Made by a program: the position numbers and the translations under genes. Below, one piece after another: positions 20,456 through 31,104 of a DNA stretch of 41,083 nt. The first letter of the stretch is position 1. Every line of letters starts with the position of its first letter. A model generated the notes under the pieces. It made no database searches. It had not been told where the DNA came from and saw nothing but the letters and a program-made list of their open reading frames with translations. Source of the DNA: Chara braunii (Eukaryota > Streptophyta > Charophyceae > Charales > Characeae); assembly GCA_003427395.1 (NCBI GenBank), contig BFEA01000477.1:608909-649991 (forward strand), written 5' to 3'.

Positions 20456-21886
20456 TTATTTATATTGGTACTGGGGCCCAGCATTCCCGTTCCGAGCCTC
20501 ATAGCTGCGGACCTGTCTATGGTGGGCCAGTTCGGTCATCCTTTGCCTTTTCCGGGCTAGCTTCGGAATGGCCCGTTCCATTAAGTCGGCGTACCTCTTG
20601 ACCTTGGCTTTGAGGACCGCACGCGTGTCTCTACCCCCTGCTTCGGCAATTTCCGAGTTACCCCGGTAATCGACACAGGGGAGGCTATTACTTCGAAGCT
20701 GAAAGGGGGTGAACCCCGTAGACTCGTGAGGGGTAGCCCGATGGATCCCGACAATCTGATATACGATTTCGGGCCAAGGACGCGTGTCGTGTGCCACTAA
20801 GTTCCTGCGAAGAGCGGTTTTAATCATACGGTTGGCATTCTCGGCCAACCCGTTCGACTGGGACACGTGGGGTGCCGTATGTCGAAGCGTGATGCCCCTT
20901 CGCGCAAGTAGTTCTTCTACCCCACCTTTAAATTCAGATCCATTGTCGGTTAGAATTTCTTCCGTATCTAGATGGGTATAGACGAACCGTTCGATGTACG
21001 TGGCTATTTCTGCGGTCTTTCGGGTCTTACATGGATAGACTTCGATATACTTGGAAAAGTGGTCAATTAATACTAATAAAATAGAATATTCACAGCGGTT
21101 TGGGCCAGGTGGCACGTCAATGTCGGTCGTGTCCATACTAACTCGCTGGACAGGACGCTCTACTTTCATTGGTACGATCGTGTTTGGTCCCCGTATGGGG
21201 GCACGATCAGCGACACAGACTAGACAATTAGCGACAATGTATTTGACATCATCTCGTTTATTGGACCAGAACCATCGGTTCTGGTCTACAGTTGCCTCCG
21301 TGACTCGTATCGCGAAATGAGCGGCCTGTTCCTCGTGAGCAGATCGGATCCAATCATATCTCTGGAATGGATGAGGAACCGTCAACCACGAACCCGATCC
21401 GTGAGTTTTACGCTTTTCCAAATGACTGTTGATCCATCGATAATCCCGAGATCTCTCGGTTGCCCTATGTCTGTCGTGTTTGGGGAGGTGACCCAATGAT
21501 AACCCTGCTAATTTTGCCAATAAAATTTTATCTGTCCAGACCTCCGCTCGTCGGTATGTTTCAACGTATTCAGGGTCGTCCGTACGGGCGGCCTCGAATC
21601 GAACCTCCGTGGGGAGCTTGTTCGTTCTACATAGGGGGCACTTCCATTCCTTGCTATTCGTTCGATATCGTACACAGGCCCCGTGCGCACAATTGACACA
21701 CGTGGCACATTCTACCCAATTGACAAACCCAGTTTCGAAGGGATGACAGTCGATCCCATAAACCCGTGCAATGCATATGCAAAAATAACAGAATTTATCG
21801 AGGAGGGTGGCAAAAAAAGTTGAGGAAGTAAGCGGGGCAGAATTAGTAGGAGAAGAAGGGGTTGTGAAGGCAGGCGGAGTAGTCAT
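20456..21886 (-). pseudogene. pol: PHD finger-integrase ORF of element 2 (476 codons)
   Basis: This is the best preserved integrase in the window. Residues 33-86 form a C4HC3 PHD finger: C33/C36, C60/C63, H68, C71, C83/C86, with W57 and W81 in the usual places (NWVECATC, HGACVRY, EWKCPLC; 21629-21790). The HHCC domain follows (HEEQAAHF and CLVCVADRAP). The catalytic core has MDTTDIDV, TDNGSEF and GLAENANR, supplying the D, D and E. The frame starts 70 bases after the RNase H stop and is +1 to it, as in element 1. The ORF is uninterrupted until the nonsense codon before its C-terminal module. Confidence 0.88.
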
Positions 21887-21956
21887 GATGACAGAGGGGA
21901 AGAGATGGGACTGAATTGTGGAGAGAGTAAAGTAGGCAAATTAGTCCTAGTATCAC

Positions 21957-22316
21957 TTACTGCTTCGACAAAATCTCCACTTGGCCGTACCGAGGTCCAA
22001 TTTTCTGCTCGGGTTCGTTCCACGGGATCACCTCCTCACTTTTCAGAACTTTCTCAGGCCTGTGTAACCGTGTCAATCTGTCCGCGTTCCCATGTCTCTC
22101 GTGCTTCCGATGGCGGATGTCAAAATCCATGCTCTGTAGCACGGTTGCCCATCGGCCAATCATGCCCGAGTAATCCTTCGATTTCTTCAAAGCCATCAGG
22201 GGCACATGATCAGTCACCAGGGTGAACTTTCGCCCATACAGGTAAGCACGAAAGTGACTGATTCCCCAGAGAGCCGCATAGCATTCTCCAGCCGGAGCGG
22301 CGTAGTTGCGCTTGTA
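21957..22316 (-). pseudogene. pol: RNase H fragment of element 2
   Basis: The minus strand encodes YAAPAGECYAALWGISHF, VTDHVPLMAL and HGNADRLTRLH, matching the second to fourth acidic positions of RNase H. The first catalytic Asp and the preceding RT thumb are missing, because an LTR fragment is fused directly upstream at about 22320. The frame ends in TAA at 21957-21959. Confidence 0.8.
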
Positions 22317-22324
22317 GGCGGGTA

Positions 22325-22541
22325 CCGATGGAGCAAGTTGGTTAGTTTCGCGCGTCGCGAAATGCGCGCGCGGACGTAGCCCGAAAACAGAAATTCCCAA
22401 ATTCAATCCAAAAAATACTGTCGGGCTTCCCACCGAGCTACCGCCCGTCGTTTGGAGCAAAAAGGTTTCGGCACGCTTCGCGTGTCTCGTTTCCGTATCA
22501 AATCTCGTCGTCGCTCGCTGGTTAGTTCCGAGTCCGACGTG
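22325..22541 (-). repeat. LTR fragment (reverse) fused to RNase H
   Basis: About 217 bp match the U5-side LTR around 15466-15675 in the same orientation. One end joins RNase H at GGTACCGATGG, the other joins a leader copy at 22543. Both junctions lack LTR tips. Confidence 0.75.
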
Positions 22542-22542
22542 G

Positions 22543-22774
22543 TTGGTATCGGAGCCGACACGTGTCGGTTCTGATGATAGCAAGTCGAACTGGCGAGAGG
22601 TAGGAGAGACCCTCAACTAGCTCGTCGAGATCGCCCCGTAACCAGGTCTCAGTCTAGTGCGGCTGTGCCAGCAATACCAATGGTGGACGGTACTAGGGCG
22701 ATTGTTAGCATCTCCTACCTCTCGCCAGTTCGACTTGCTATCATCAGAACCGACACGTGTCGGCCCCGATACCA
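22543..22774. repeat. Duplicated and inverted leader (5' UTR) pieces
   Basis: 22543 to about 22709 is a forward copy of the PBS, leader and gag start found at 23120-23288. It is followed at 22707-22774 by the first 67 bases of the same leader in reverse. The two make a hairpin with the forward copy. PBS motifs lie at 22544-22555 (+) and 22763-22774 (-). Confidence 0.75.
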
Positions 22775-22775
22775 A

Positions 22776-23120
22776 GCACGTCGGACTCGGAACTAACCAG
22801 TGAGCAACGACGAGATTTGATACGGAAACGAGACACGCGAAGCGTGCCAAAACCTTTTTGCGGTAGCTTGGTGGGAAGCCCGACAATATTTTTTGGATTG
22901 AATTTGGGTCTTTCTGTTTTCACGCCACGTCCGCGCGCGTATTCCGCGACGCGCGAAACTAACCAACTTACTCCATCGGACCAACACGGGGGATTTCAGT
23001 TTCATCTGTGTCCCCACACTCAATTTCCAAAAATCCTTGGCGCACCCCATCTTGCTGTTTTTCAGGGCCTCTTTCCGCATGACTAACACTCCGAACGGAA
23101 GACATCACAGGGCGTGAGGT
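22776..23120 (+). repeat. Truncated 5' LTR (U5 end) ahead of gag
   Basis: It matches the end of the LTR, from CACGTCGGACTCGG to GGGCGTGAGGT. A short stretch of about 15 bp is missing near 22860. It is followed directly by the PBS, so it is the U5 end of a 5' LTR missing most of its length. Confidence 0.8.
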
Positions 23121-23132
23121 TGGTATCGGAGC
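23121..23132 (+). other. Primer-binding site of element 2
   Basis: TGGTATCGGAGC follows the LTR end; it differs from the element 1 site by one base. A 14-nt perfect palindrome, CCGACACGTGTCGG, begins at its last base (23132-23145). Confidence 0.85.
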
Positions 23133-23256
23133 CGACACGTGTCGGTTCTGATGATAGCAAGTCGAACTGGCGAGAGGTAGGAGAGATCATCAACTAGCTC
23201 GTCGAGATTGCCCCGTAACCAGGTCTCAGTCTAGTGCGGTTCTGCCAACAATACCA

Positions 23257-25375
23257 ATGGTGGACGGTACTAGGGTGATCGTTAGCATCCTTGCTCCCTT
23301 CCCCTTCTTCCCCAACCATACCCATCCCGAGGCTTGGCTGGAAGTTGTCGAAGCTCAAAACTACAGCGCAGCCGATTTTCCCCGTGTTCTGACATTGCTA
23401 CTCCGCAATACCTCGCACGACTGGTTCAGAAAGCATACATGGGTAGATTGGGAGACTTTTAAGCGTGCATTCTTGGCTCGATTCGATACGGTTAGTGAAG
23501 ATGCCGCCTGGTACGTGCTAAAAAATCGACCCCAATGACCAGGGGAACTGTTACCCGATTTCGTTGATCAATTTCAAACCACATTGGATAAATTCTGTCC
23601 GAGACTTGTTTATTGATCACCTTCGAAGTCCAACCTTGAAAGGGAAACTGCAAAAAAAGGTTCCACCAAAAACAACCTAGTTGTCGGCTATCATCACTAA
23701 AGCGTTGGAGCTAGACTTGGCTGATACAAAAAAATATATCAGCCAGGGAGACGAGGATATTACAGATACCATACGGGATGTAACGGCCAAGAGGCGATCT
23801 TGGCTACAGGCGGTCGAACTGTTTTATCCCCGCCCCGATTATGACCTTCCCTGCGGAATCGTCTCTGATATCCCGGCTGCTTCTTCTCCCTCTCCCCCGG
23901 TGAATCAACCAATCGCAGCCGTTAGAAGCGGAACCCCATCCGAACCCCCCTCGCCAACCATAACCAATTTGCATCTTGCCCAGATGATCCAAACGACCAC
24001 TACTAAGCAGTCCGAATGGATGAGTAACCTGATCCAAATGCAGGCGGCTCACATGGAACGGATGAAGCCGATAATGAGCTGGCTCATTAAGCCTAACACG
24101 GCTCTGGCCCGACCTACCCCTGCATCGTTTCTGCTCTTACCTGCTCCACCTGCTCCAGGATTCGCCCCTAAGTTTCCCCTTCTAGCTAATCCGGCAGGAA
24201 AGATCGAGTGTTTCAACTGCAAACAGCCCGGGCATTTCGCCCGAGACTGTCCGCAGCCAAAACGTAATCAGCCTCCCCCTGCTGCGGCCCGAGTCGCCCT
24301 TAATCAAGGACGAGTGGCCGCTCTGATGGACACGGACCAGGGAGGAGAAGCCGTAGCATACGCTCCAGAACAACCTTCCCCTTCGACGACAATGGCGTCG
24401 ACATCAGGAGCCTCTTCCTCTGACACTGCTGACGTGGTCGATCCCCTCGAGTATCTCCATCTTGCCGGAATGATCGGAGCAATCCGATCGGCCCAAGATG
24501 ATCTCGAATGGGTCGATCGCGAGTCCAATCCTGGACCACAGTTTCAGACAGGGGATATTGATGTACTGAAAACGCTCAAGCAACTTGACATTCGCGTGCC
24601 CATCCCAGTGGGACATCTGCTCACCATACCTGAAACAGCGAACGATAAACTGTTACAACATTGTCAGAAAAATCAAAAGCGCTTCACCTATCAACGCGTA
24701 CAACGGATGTTGAAGAAGAAGAAAGAAGGTGAGGAGGTTGCACCCCTCGAGCCGGACACAAAAGAACCTGAACCCGAAGCCGCACATATAGCAGCGATCT
24801 CTTTAGCAGAAAAGGATCACTTTGTACGAGCTCGACCGGTACAATGGAAAAGTGCGGAATGTGACTGTGAAGTTTGGGGTAAGCCGTTTAATGCCCTTAT
24901 CGACACAGGGTCTTCTGCAGTGGCCATATCATTGAAGACTGTTAAAAAGACGGGACGACTTGGATTCTTTCTTCCTCAATCTGGCAAAGACAACTATGTC
25001 TCTGCCAACGAGGAAGTAATGAACATCGTAGCCGTTATTGAGAACGTAGCTGTAAAAGTGGGAGGAGTACAGATCCTTGATTTCGCACTGGTAATAGATG
25101 TACGTTCCTACTCTGTATTGTTGGGATTACCCTGGGCAATGGCGGTGGGTGCACGTCTGCATTTCGATTCGAAACAATTGGTGCTCACACAGACTGGGGG
25201 AAAACCTCAGACTGTTCCCTTGCGGGTTTCCACCCGAACGATAAAACGGGTTCCCAACTCGCTCCAAATAGGGATGATCCGATACATTGATCCCGAGGAA
25301 TGCTCCCCCTCACATCTCGGGGATGGAATCGGGGAACGAGAATACGAAGAAGAGATGCCCAGTAAAAAGGAATAA
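23257..25375 (+). pseudogene. gag: Gag-protease of element 2, broken
   Basis: The gag N-terminal part (23257-23538, starting MVDGTRV) has DWFRKHTWVDWETFKRAF and ends in a TGA at 23536-23538. After a frame change the main frame, 23681-25375, carries the rest of gag and the protease in one polypeptide. The CCHC knuckle CFNCKQPGHFARDC is at 24209-24250. The protease motif ALIDTGSSAVAIS has its catalytic Asp at 24902-24904, and the closing motif LLGLPW is near 25120. The continuous gag-pro frame shows that this lineage encodes both in one ORF. Confidence 0.85.
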
Positions 25376-25758
25376 AAGCATCTGGTTGAACTTTTCGAAC
25401 ATGAAACCCTTGAAAAATTTCGAGTGTGCCCCAACATCGCTCGAAGCTTCCACGTGGATTCCGTACATTCCCGCCTCTAACAACCCAGGGCAGTCCTTCT
25501 GTCCTCCTCGGGGAACCCATATTACAAGTTTCCGATCTGGCTGATGATGTGGAACCCTCTCGCACCTTGTACGAGGAAACTCTTTCCTTATGAACGCGTT
25601 ATCAGCAAACAGAACAGTATTTGGACATTTATGTTTTCCCACCCCGATCATTACTAACGATAGGAGCCACCATCACCTTGATTAAACAAGAAGCGGAAGC
25701 ACCGGTAAGTGATGTGCCGAATCTAATGCAAGAAATGACAGATCTAACATGACTAACT
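25376..25758 (+). pseudogene. Degenerate pol linker between protease and RT
   Basis: There is no open frame with recognisable domains. It occupies the position of the acidic linker in element 1 and has several stops in all forward frames. Confidence 0.45.
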
Positions 25759-26640
25759 GTGAAACCGACTTTGGTTGGTTCAGAGACTGACGCTGAAACT
25801 AAAGAAACGGAGATGATCAGCCCCGCTGAGTCCCAGATGATAGCAACTGTCTTTTCTGTTCGCACCAATCGTTCCGTTTTCTCTAGTGTCCATGAGCGGC
25901 GGGAACGGCCGGTTGACTGGATCGATATGCCCGTTAATATATCCAAGGAATCGACGATCCCCCTCCCGAGTCACGTTCCCGTGGAATTTCGGAAGTCGCT
26001 AATCTGTGTATTGAATGGTTACGCAGAAGTGCTGAGCGTGCATGACAATGACATTGGGTTAACTAATGTAATTAAACATGTCATTCTCACGGGAGATCAT
26101 CCGCCCATTAGCTGCGCTCCCTATCGATACTCGCCAGCTCAACGAGCGGCCACTTTTCAGCGGATTAAGGAGTTCGACGCTAATGGATGGATTGAACCCG
26201 CTGTAGGACCATGGTCCTTCCCTGTAGTGATCGTTCCTAAGAAGGCTGGGGGGATTCGCATTTGCATTGATTATCGAAAGTTGAATGATATCACGATTAA
26301 AGATGTGTATCCCCTCCCCCAGATTAAAGAGTTATTGGATGTGATTGGGAGTGCTCGATTTTTCAGCAAGTTTGATGTTGGTCATGGGTTCCATCATCTT
26401 CTTGTCCGAGAGGAAGATCGACCAAAAATAGCGTTTGTGTTTTTCGAAGGCACGTGGCAATGAATTCGATGTCCGATGGGTATCTGCAATGCTCCTGCAA
26501 CTTTTCAGCGGGCCATGAACATGGCCTTTCAGAATTTCATACGGAAGACTCGTTTGGCACATAGCATCATCAGCTACTGCATGATTGTGTACATGGATGA
26601 CATCCTAGTGTATTCAAGTTCTTATGAGGGACAATTGTAT
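25759..26640 (+). pseudogene. pol: Reverse transcriptase of element 2, cut off after YMDD
   Basis: RT motifs appear in order: IEPAVGPWSFPVVIVPKK, ICIDYRKLNDITIKDVYPLP, FSKFDVGHGFHHL, CPMGICNAPATFQRAMNMAF and IVYMDDILVYSS (YMDD from 26590). A TGA at 26461-26463 replaces the expected Trp codon before CPMG. Coding similarity stops at about 26640, where LTR sequence begins, so the thumb, connection and RNase H are missing here. RNase H is found instead on the other strand at 21957-22316. Confidence 0.88.
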
Positions 26641-27313
26641 GCGAGTGGGACGTACGAGAAGCCGTTGCATGAATCGACGGACATTATTACTTCCCTTCCG
26701 AAAATCGTTGTTCAGGATTTGTAGATGCGGGCTTTATTATTATCGATACGCACTTCCCACCTTACTCGGTATTGTTGCCATTTAACGAGTTTATCGTCAT
26801 TCCGTGGACGGCAGTAGAACCCCACTGGCCGCGCACTCTGTGCACCGAATGTCAGCGTTTTGAGCGCTACGAGTCCAGGGGTTTCCACTACCGTGTGCGG
26901 AGTGAAGACGAGCATAAAGAAAGAGCCAAATGGCTGAGACCATCCACGTTGGACTCGGAACTAACCAGTGAGCGACGACGAGATTTGATACGAAAATGAG
27001 ACACGCGAAGCGTACCAAAACCTTTTTGCTCCAAACGACGGGCGGTAGCTCGGTGGGAAGCCCGACAATATTTTTTAGATTGAATTTGGGTCTTTCTGTT
27101 TTCGCGCCACGTCCGCGCGCGCATTTCTCGACGCGCAAAACTAACCAACTTGCTTCATCGGACCAACACGGGGGATTTGAGTTCCGTCTGTGTCCCCAGA
27201 CTCAATTTTCAAAAATCCTTGGCACACCCCATCTTGCTGTTTTTCTGGGCCTCTTTCCGCATGACTAACACTCCGAACGGAAGACAACACAGGGCGTGAG
27301 GTTGCGCGTCACA
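26641..27313 (+). repeat. 3' LTR fragment ending in CGTCACA
   Basis: It matches the last part of the LTR from GCGAGTGGGACGTACGAG (14448 in the left LTR) to the GTGAGGTTGCGCGTCACA tip. It has one copy of the 232-bp unit that is doubled in the left LTR. It is fused to RT at its left edge and followed by the target duplication ATCC. Confidence 0.82.
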
Positions 27314-27918
27314 ATCCCCCGTGGTTTTGCTGCTTGTCTCGGCCGTGGTCCCGACCCGCCGGGCCAGAGGGGTGTCAGCAGTCCCGTTCCTTTCCCTCCC
27401 TCAGTCCCATATCCCAATTTTGCTTTCATTTTTATGGTTATTATTTTTCTATTTTGATTTAGTCTCATTTCGGGGACCGGAACAGGTACTGGGACCGGAA
27501 CAGGTACTGGCCCCAAGATTGAATGAAGGACGGACATGCCTGGCTTAGTGGGTACACCCAGGAACTGTTGAAATACATGCATAGCTTGCAGTTCAAACCT
27601 GAATGTAATCAGATGACCAGAACACTTCTTGAAATCAAAACCATCGGACAAAATACACAGGGTTATCACCTTCAAGTTCTCTGGCAAGACTTTCCAATCT
27701 TTTGTTATTTGCTTGGATGGTATTTAGCGCCTAATCCATGTTCGCTCGCCACTTCTTACATCATTCTGAATTACCTCTGACCCGCCAGCTCCACGATGAT
27801 AGCTCGGGCCCGTAACCCCAGCACATTCCTTCGGGACATTCGTAAAAATTGAAGCTGTATAGAGGGGATTTGCGTGACCCATGGATTTGGTTCCACGCCT
27901 GGTCATGGAACCAACTAC
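27314..27918. other. Flanking spacer with a short tandem repeat
   Basis: No gene recognised. GGGACCGGAACAGGTACT occurs twice in tandem at about 27474-27510. The rest holds only short open frames without domains. Confidence 0.5.
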
Positions 27919-27990
27919 CCTGTTTCAGTTGGTTCATCGCTGTGACTGTTGGAAGACAAAACTGGGTTCGAACCCCACTGAAGTCAACTG
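27919..27990 (+). other. tRNA-like remnant, probable SINE head
   Basis: A D-arm-like TCAGTTGGTTCATCGCTG and a perfect T-arm (GGGTTCGAACCCC, containing the B box GGTTCGAACCC) are spaced as in a tRNA. The acceptor and anticodon stems are poor. A T-rich stretch follows at 28039-28046. This fits a tRNA-derived SINE or a tRNA pseudogene; I would not call a working tRNA. Confidence 0.4.
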
Positions 27991-27999
27991 AGCCCAACC

Positions 28000-30240
28000 A
28001 ATTCAATTACCTGTCAAATCTGGACAGGACGAAAGGCCTTTTTTTTATTGTCATTATAGTATTACGGGGAACCCCGTAGCAGCCACATCCGTGCTCAAGC
28101 CTCCAGCGAGGCGGATTATAGTTGTGTACCTTTGCATGTTCTAGGAAAATTATGTATATACATTTTCACTCCGTACATAGATTGAAGTGTCAGCGAGAGA
28201 GAGGGCGGGACATGCCTTCCCACGATGAATTCAGTCTTAATTATTCAGACACGCCTTGCATAGCGCATGTGGTAGCCACTGCGACGTTCGTCTGTATCCA
28301 TATCCACGTCGCGACGTTGCCTTTGTATCCATCGCACCATGACGGTCACCGCCTTCGTTCAAGCTATAGTCAACTGTGGGGGAATAACTTCGCCACGGCC
28401 ACGGCTTCGGCTTAACCATTCCCATCTTCCTCGTGCATGGGAAGATAGATTCTTATGTTTTAACCATCACCATCTTCCTCGTGCATGCCGTGCACGTGGC
28501 CGTGCTTGTTTGTGAGAAAGCTGGTGTTTGTCTTCCGGACGACATGCACGTGGAAGAGCCTCAGGGTAATCATGGGTAAACCATGACCATTCATCTTCCC
28601 ATATTCTAGCAGAACTTGAAGATTTAGTCAAACCGTGCACGCATGCCTTTCCGTGTTCTACCGGAAGATAAATTCTTATTTTTTAACCTACCGTCTTCAC
28701 CCGAACAGAACGCCCGGTAATTATCGCCGTATCTCGGCTGAAAGTTGTGGCAAATACATGTATAAACTATTCGGGTGAAGACGGTAGTACGATCAGAGTC
28801 AATCGAGCTGCTTCTTCTAACTCCTCAACAACTTGAAGATCCCGTTGGCAGTCGTCGCAACTTGCACCTTCACTTCAAATCGTGGTCGTCATCCCATTTT
28901 TCCGCTCATGGTTTTCGTTTCATTTTTGCCATTTTTACGTCACGATGACCGTCTCTCTCTCTTACTACAGCTTCTTCAACGTCACTTACCATGCCTGTTA
29001 GTTACTCTTTGTTGTTATTTACTACCGTATCTGGTTCATTATCACGACCAAATGCATAGTGATTTTGCCCGAGTTAGTTGAGCTTTAGCATTAGTTTGGC
29101 GGTCAGGAGAGTAGGAAGGGGAGTGTGAAGAAAAACATGAAGAGCGAAAAAAGGAAAGACGTCACGAAGGGCAAGGAAAAGAGAAAGGAGTCTGGGTAGA
29201 AAATGACAACTGATGCTCAATTGGTCGCTGGTTGTTGACGAGTGCAGGATCATGCATGACCGTTTTTAGTTGGTGGAGTGATTTGGCTGGAAGGATTGAC
29301 GGATTGAGATTTCTTTCCTGATTCTGTGGGTGACGATCTGTATTTTTAGCTCTCTACTGGTGTGCTCACCTTGAGGCAGGGGCTTCCTTTGTGTACTGCG
29401 GCTATCTTAATCCTATGATTCCTATGAGCCTATCCTAAGCGGCGACGGTCTCTGCTACTTTGTTGTTGTTCACCTTTCTCCTTTGTTTTTCAAAGGACTC
29501 GTTGACTGACTGGAAAGAGTCGGCGCTGCTTTCTCAGCTGAAGCCTGTTGAGGTGGTTGAAGGGATTGTTGTTGTGTTGGGTTCTTGTTGTTAACGGAGA
29601 GATTACAGCTGGTTAGGCTGCCATGTCTGTTGTCATGCACTGCGGACGCTACCTAGACCTGATTTTCTGGAAGGGTTGTTGGTTCTATTTGCAGCAGCAG
29701 TCTGCTATCGTGGGGTGTTGCCATTTTTTACAGCAGCGAGTGAATGTTTCACTGTGTTGCAGTGGTGAACCTGCTATTTCTCTTGGTTAAGCTGCGAACT
29801 GTTGAGGTTTTTGCAACAGGTGAACTGTTGCAGTGGTGCGATTCAAGGAGTGTGCTCTATTCGAACACAACCTTTGTAGTTGGCGTACTGCGAGTTGAGT
29901 AATGGTTGATGCACGATTGAGGTTCTACTGCGACTTTCAAGTCCCTCAAGAGCGTCTCAATTTCATTTCAGGCCACTGTTTTGCATGCGGTCACTGCGCT
30001 TTCACCACCATTGCGGGGTCTTGAGGCGATTCAAGATTCAAAGGCTCTCGCCAGCGAATCAGAGTGAACCTCTCTTGCATCTGAGCGACTTAATGCTTCT
30101 CCTTCTGCCCTTCTTACCTCGAGTCTAGTATGTTGGTTACGAGATGAAGGCGCCAGGAGGGATTGAAAACTCGTAATCCACACGAAGATCTTTGAGGGAG
30201 GTTTGCCCCACGGATTGCAGGAGCTCTGCTGGAACCTAGA
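28000..30240. other. Non-coding stretch with small repeats
   Basis: No gene recognised. ATCTTCCTCGTGCATG occurs twice within 50 bases (near 28424 and 28471). The 18-nt arms 28688-28705 and 28770-28787 are perfect reverse complements. The region 29100-30240 is T- and G-rich without long open frames. Confidence 0.5.
28688..28787. repeat. Perfect 18-nt inverted repeat
   Basis: CTACCGTCTTCACCCGAA (28688-28705) is the exact reverse complement of 28770-28787, with 64 bases between. It may be the ends of a very short MITE or a stable hairpin. No target duplication was found. Confidence 0.75.
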
Positions 30241-30247
30241 CGAGGTT

Positions 30248-30268
30248 ATGGAGGCAGATAACTCTCAG
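30248..30268 (+). CDS. Possible first exon of a host gene (very tentative)
   Basis: ATG is followed by six codons (EADNSQ) and then CAG|GTAATG, a good plant 5' splice site. Without a downstream exon that I can recognise this may be chance. The following 800 bases are AT-rich and intron-like, but they end in the repeat array. Confidence 0.12.
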
Positions 30269-30512
30269 GTAATGTGTGCCCACTGTTCCCACATCAAGTA
30301 CATCTCTCTACTTTGTGTGCTATGTATGTATACGCCCTTATGCACCTTTGTGTTTGTTCAAAACTTTATCTACGTTAAGTAAAGGAAGCACATGTGTGAA
30401 GTTGATTTATTATTTCTATTGTTTAAATTCAGACAAAAGGGGGATGAATTGGGGGAACGTGGGAGGAAGGTAGTTTTTGCTTGCGTCTGACCGAGTCTTC
30501 AATGTATCAAAC

Positions 30513-31052
30513 GTTATTTCTAAAATGAATGGTTTGACTGCTTTGTTTTATTATGGTTTCTGAAGGACCAAACATTGTTTCGAAGATGAATGACTTAGTT
30601 GTTACGTATCTTTTGACTTGTTTCTCTACAACAAGAGATTGTTTCTAAGACGAATGGTCTCGTTATTGTTTCTTTAAGGTTTTGACCAGTTGAATTTTTA
30701 GGGTCAGCCATTGTTTCTAAGATGAATGATCTAACTACTTGTTTGTTTTTGGGGGGTTTCTAGACAACCTCTAGGTATTGTTTCTAAGAATAATAACCTA
30801 GAGTACTTTGTTTTTTTGTGCTGGGAAAAGGGATTGAGCATTGTTTCTAAGATGAATGACTAAACTCTTTGTGTTTTTTTTCTACTGGAGGTTCATGTCA
30901 AAATACTAGACATTGTTTCTAAGATGAATGGTTTAGTTTGAGGTCACACGCACACTTAAATAAGACTGAGAATATGACTTTCTATATTTAACGATTTGTA
31001 TATATATATTAATGCGAAAAAATTTAGGCAAACATTGTTTCTAAGATGAATG
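30513..31052 (+). repeat. Array of eight copies of a 19-nt motif
   Basis: The core ATTGTTTCTAAGATGAATG recurs at 30513, 30574, 30638, 30710, 30777, 30840, 30912 and 31034. Five copies match the first 13 bases and the GAATG end exactly or nearly so. Spacing is 61, 64, 72, 67, 63, 72 and 122 bases. The sequence between cores is AT- and T-rich and diverged, so only the core is conserved. Confidence 0.85.
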
Positions 31053-31104
31053 GTCTGAATATAAACCCATCTCAAACAATAATGTATAATTAAGAGTTAT
31101 AATT

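Larger units (their letters stand above)
12418..27313. mobile_element. Rearranged Ty3/gypsy element 2 (composite)
   Basis: The left tip TGTGACG (12418-12424) and right tip CGTCACA (27307-27313) are perfect inverses and correspond to the TGTGATA/TATCACA tips of element 1. The flanks are ATCC on both sides (12414-12417 and 27314-27317), a 4-bp target duplication. Inside, the order is LTR(+), LTR(-), ORF3(-), integrase(-), RNase H(-), LTR piece(-), leader pieces, LTR piece(+), gag-pro-RT(+), 3' LTR piece(+). All coding parts are broken. One insertion that was already scrambled, or was scrambled later, explains the matching tips; two nested insertions remain possible. Confidence 0.65.

Noticed and set aside
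21907-21960. A 50-nt GTAAGT...CAG intron between RNase H and integrase in element 2
   Set aside because: Signals look good, but removing it joins a phase-2 exon to a phase-0 exon and leads to a TGA just before the integrase Met. Element 1 has no GTAAGT at the matching place.
27919-27990. Functional tRNA gene
   Set aside because: The B box is perfect but acceptor and anticodon stems do not pair, so only a tRNA-like relic is reported.
30513-31052. CRISPR array
   Set aside because: The spacing is superficially similar, but the genome is eukaryotic, there are no cas genes, spacers are AT-rich low-complexity sequence and repeats are not uniform.
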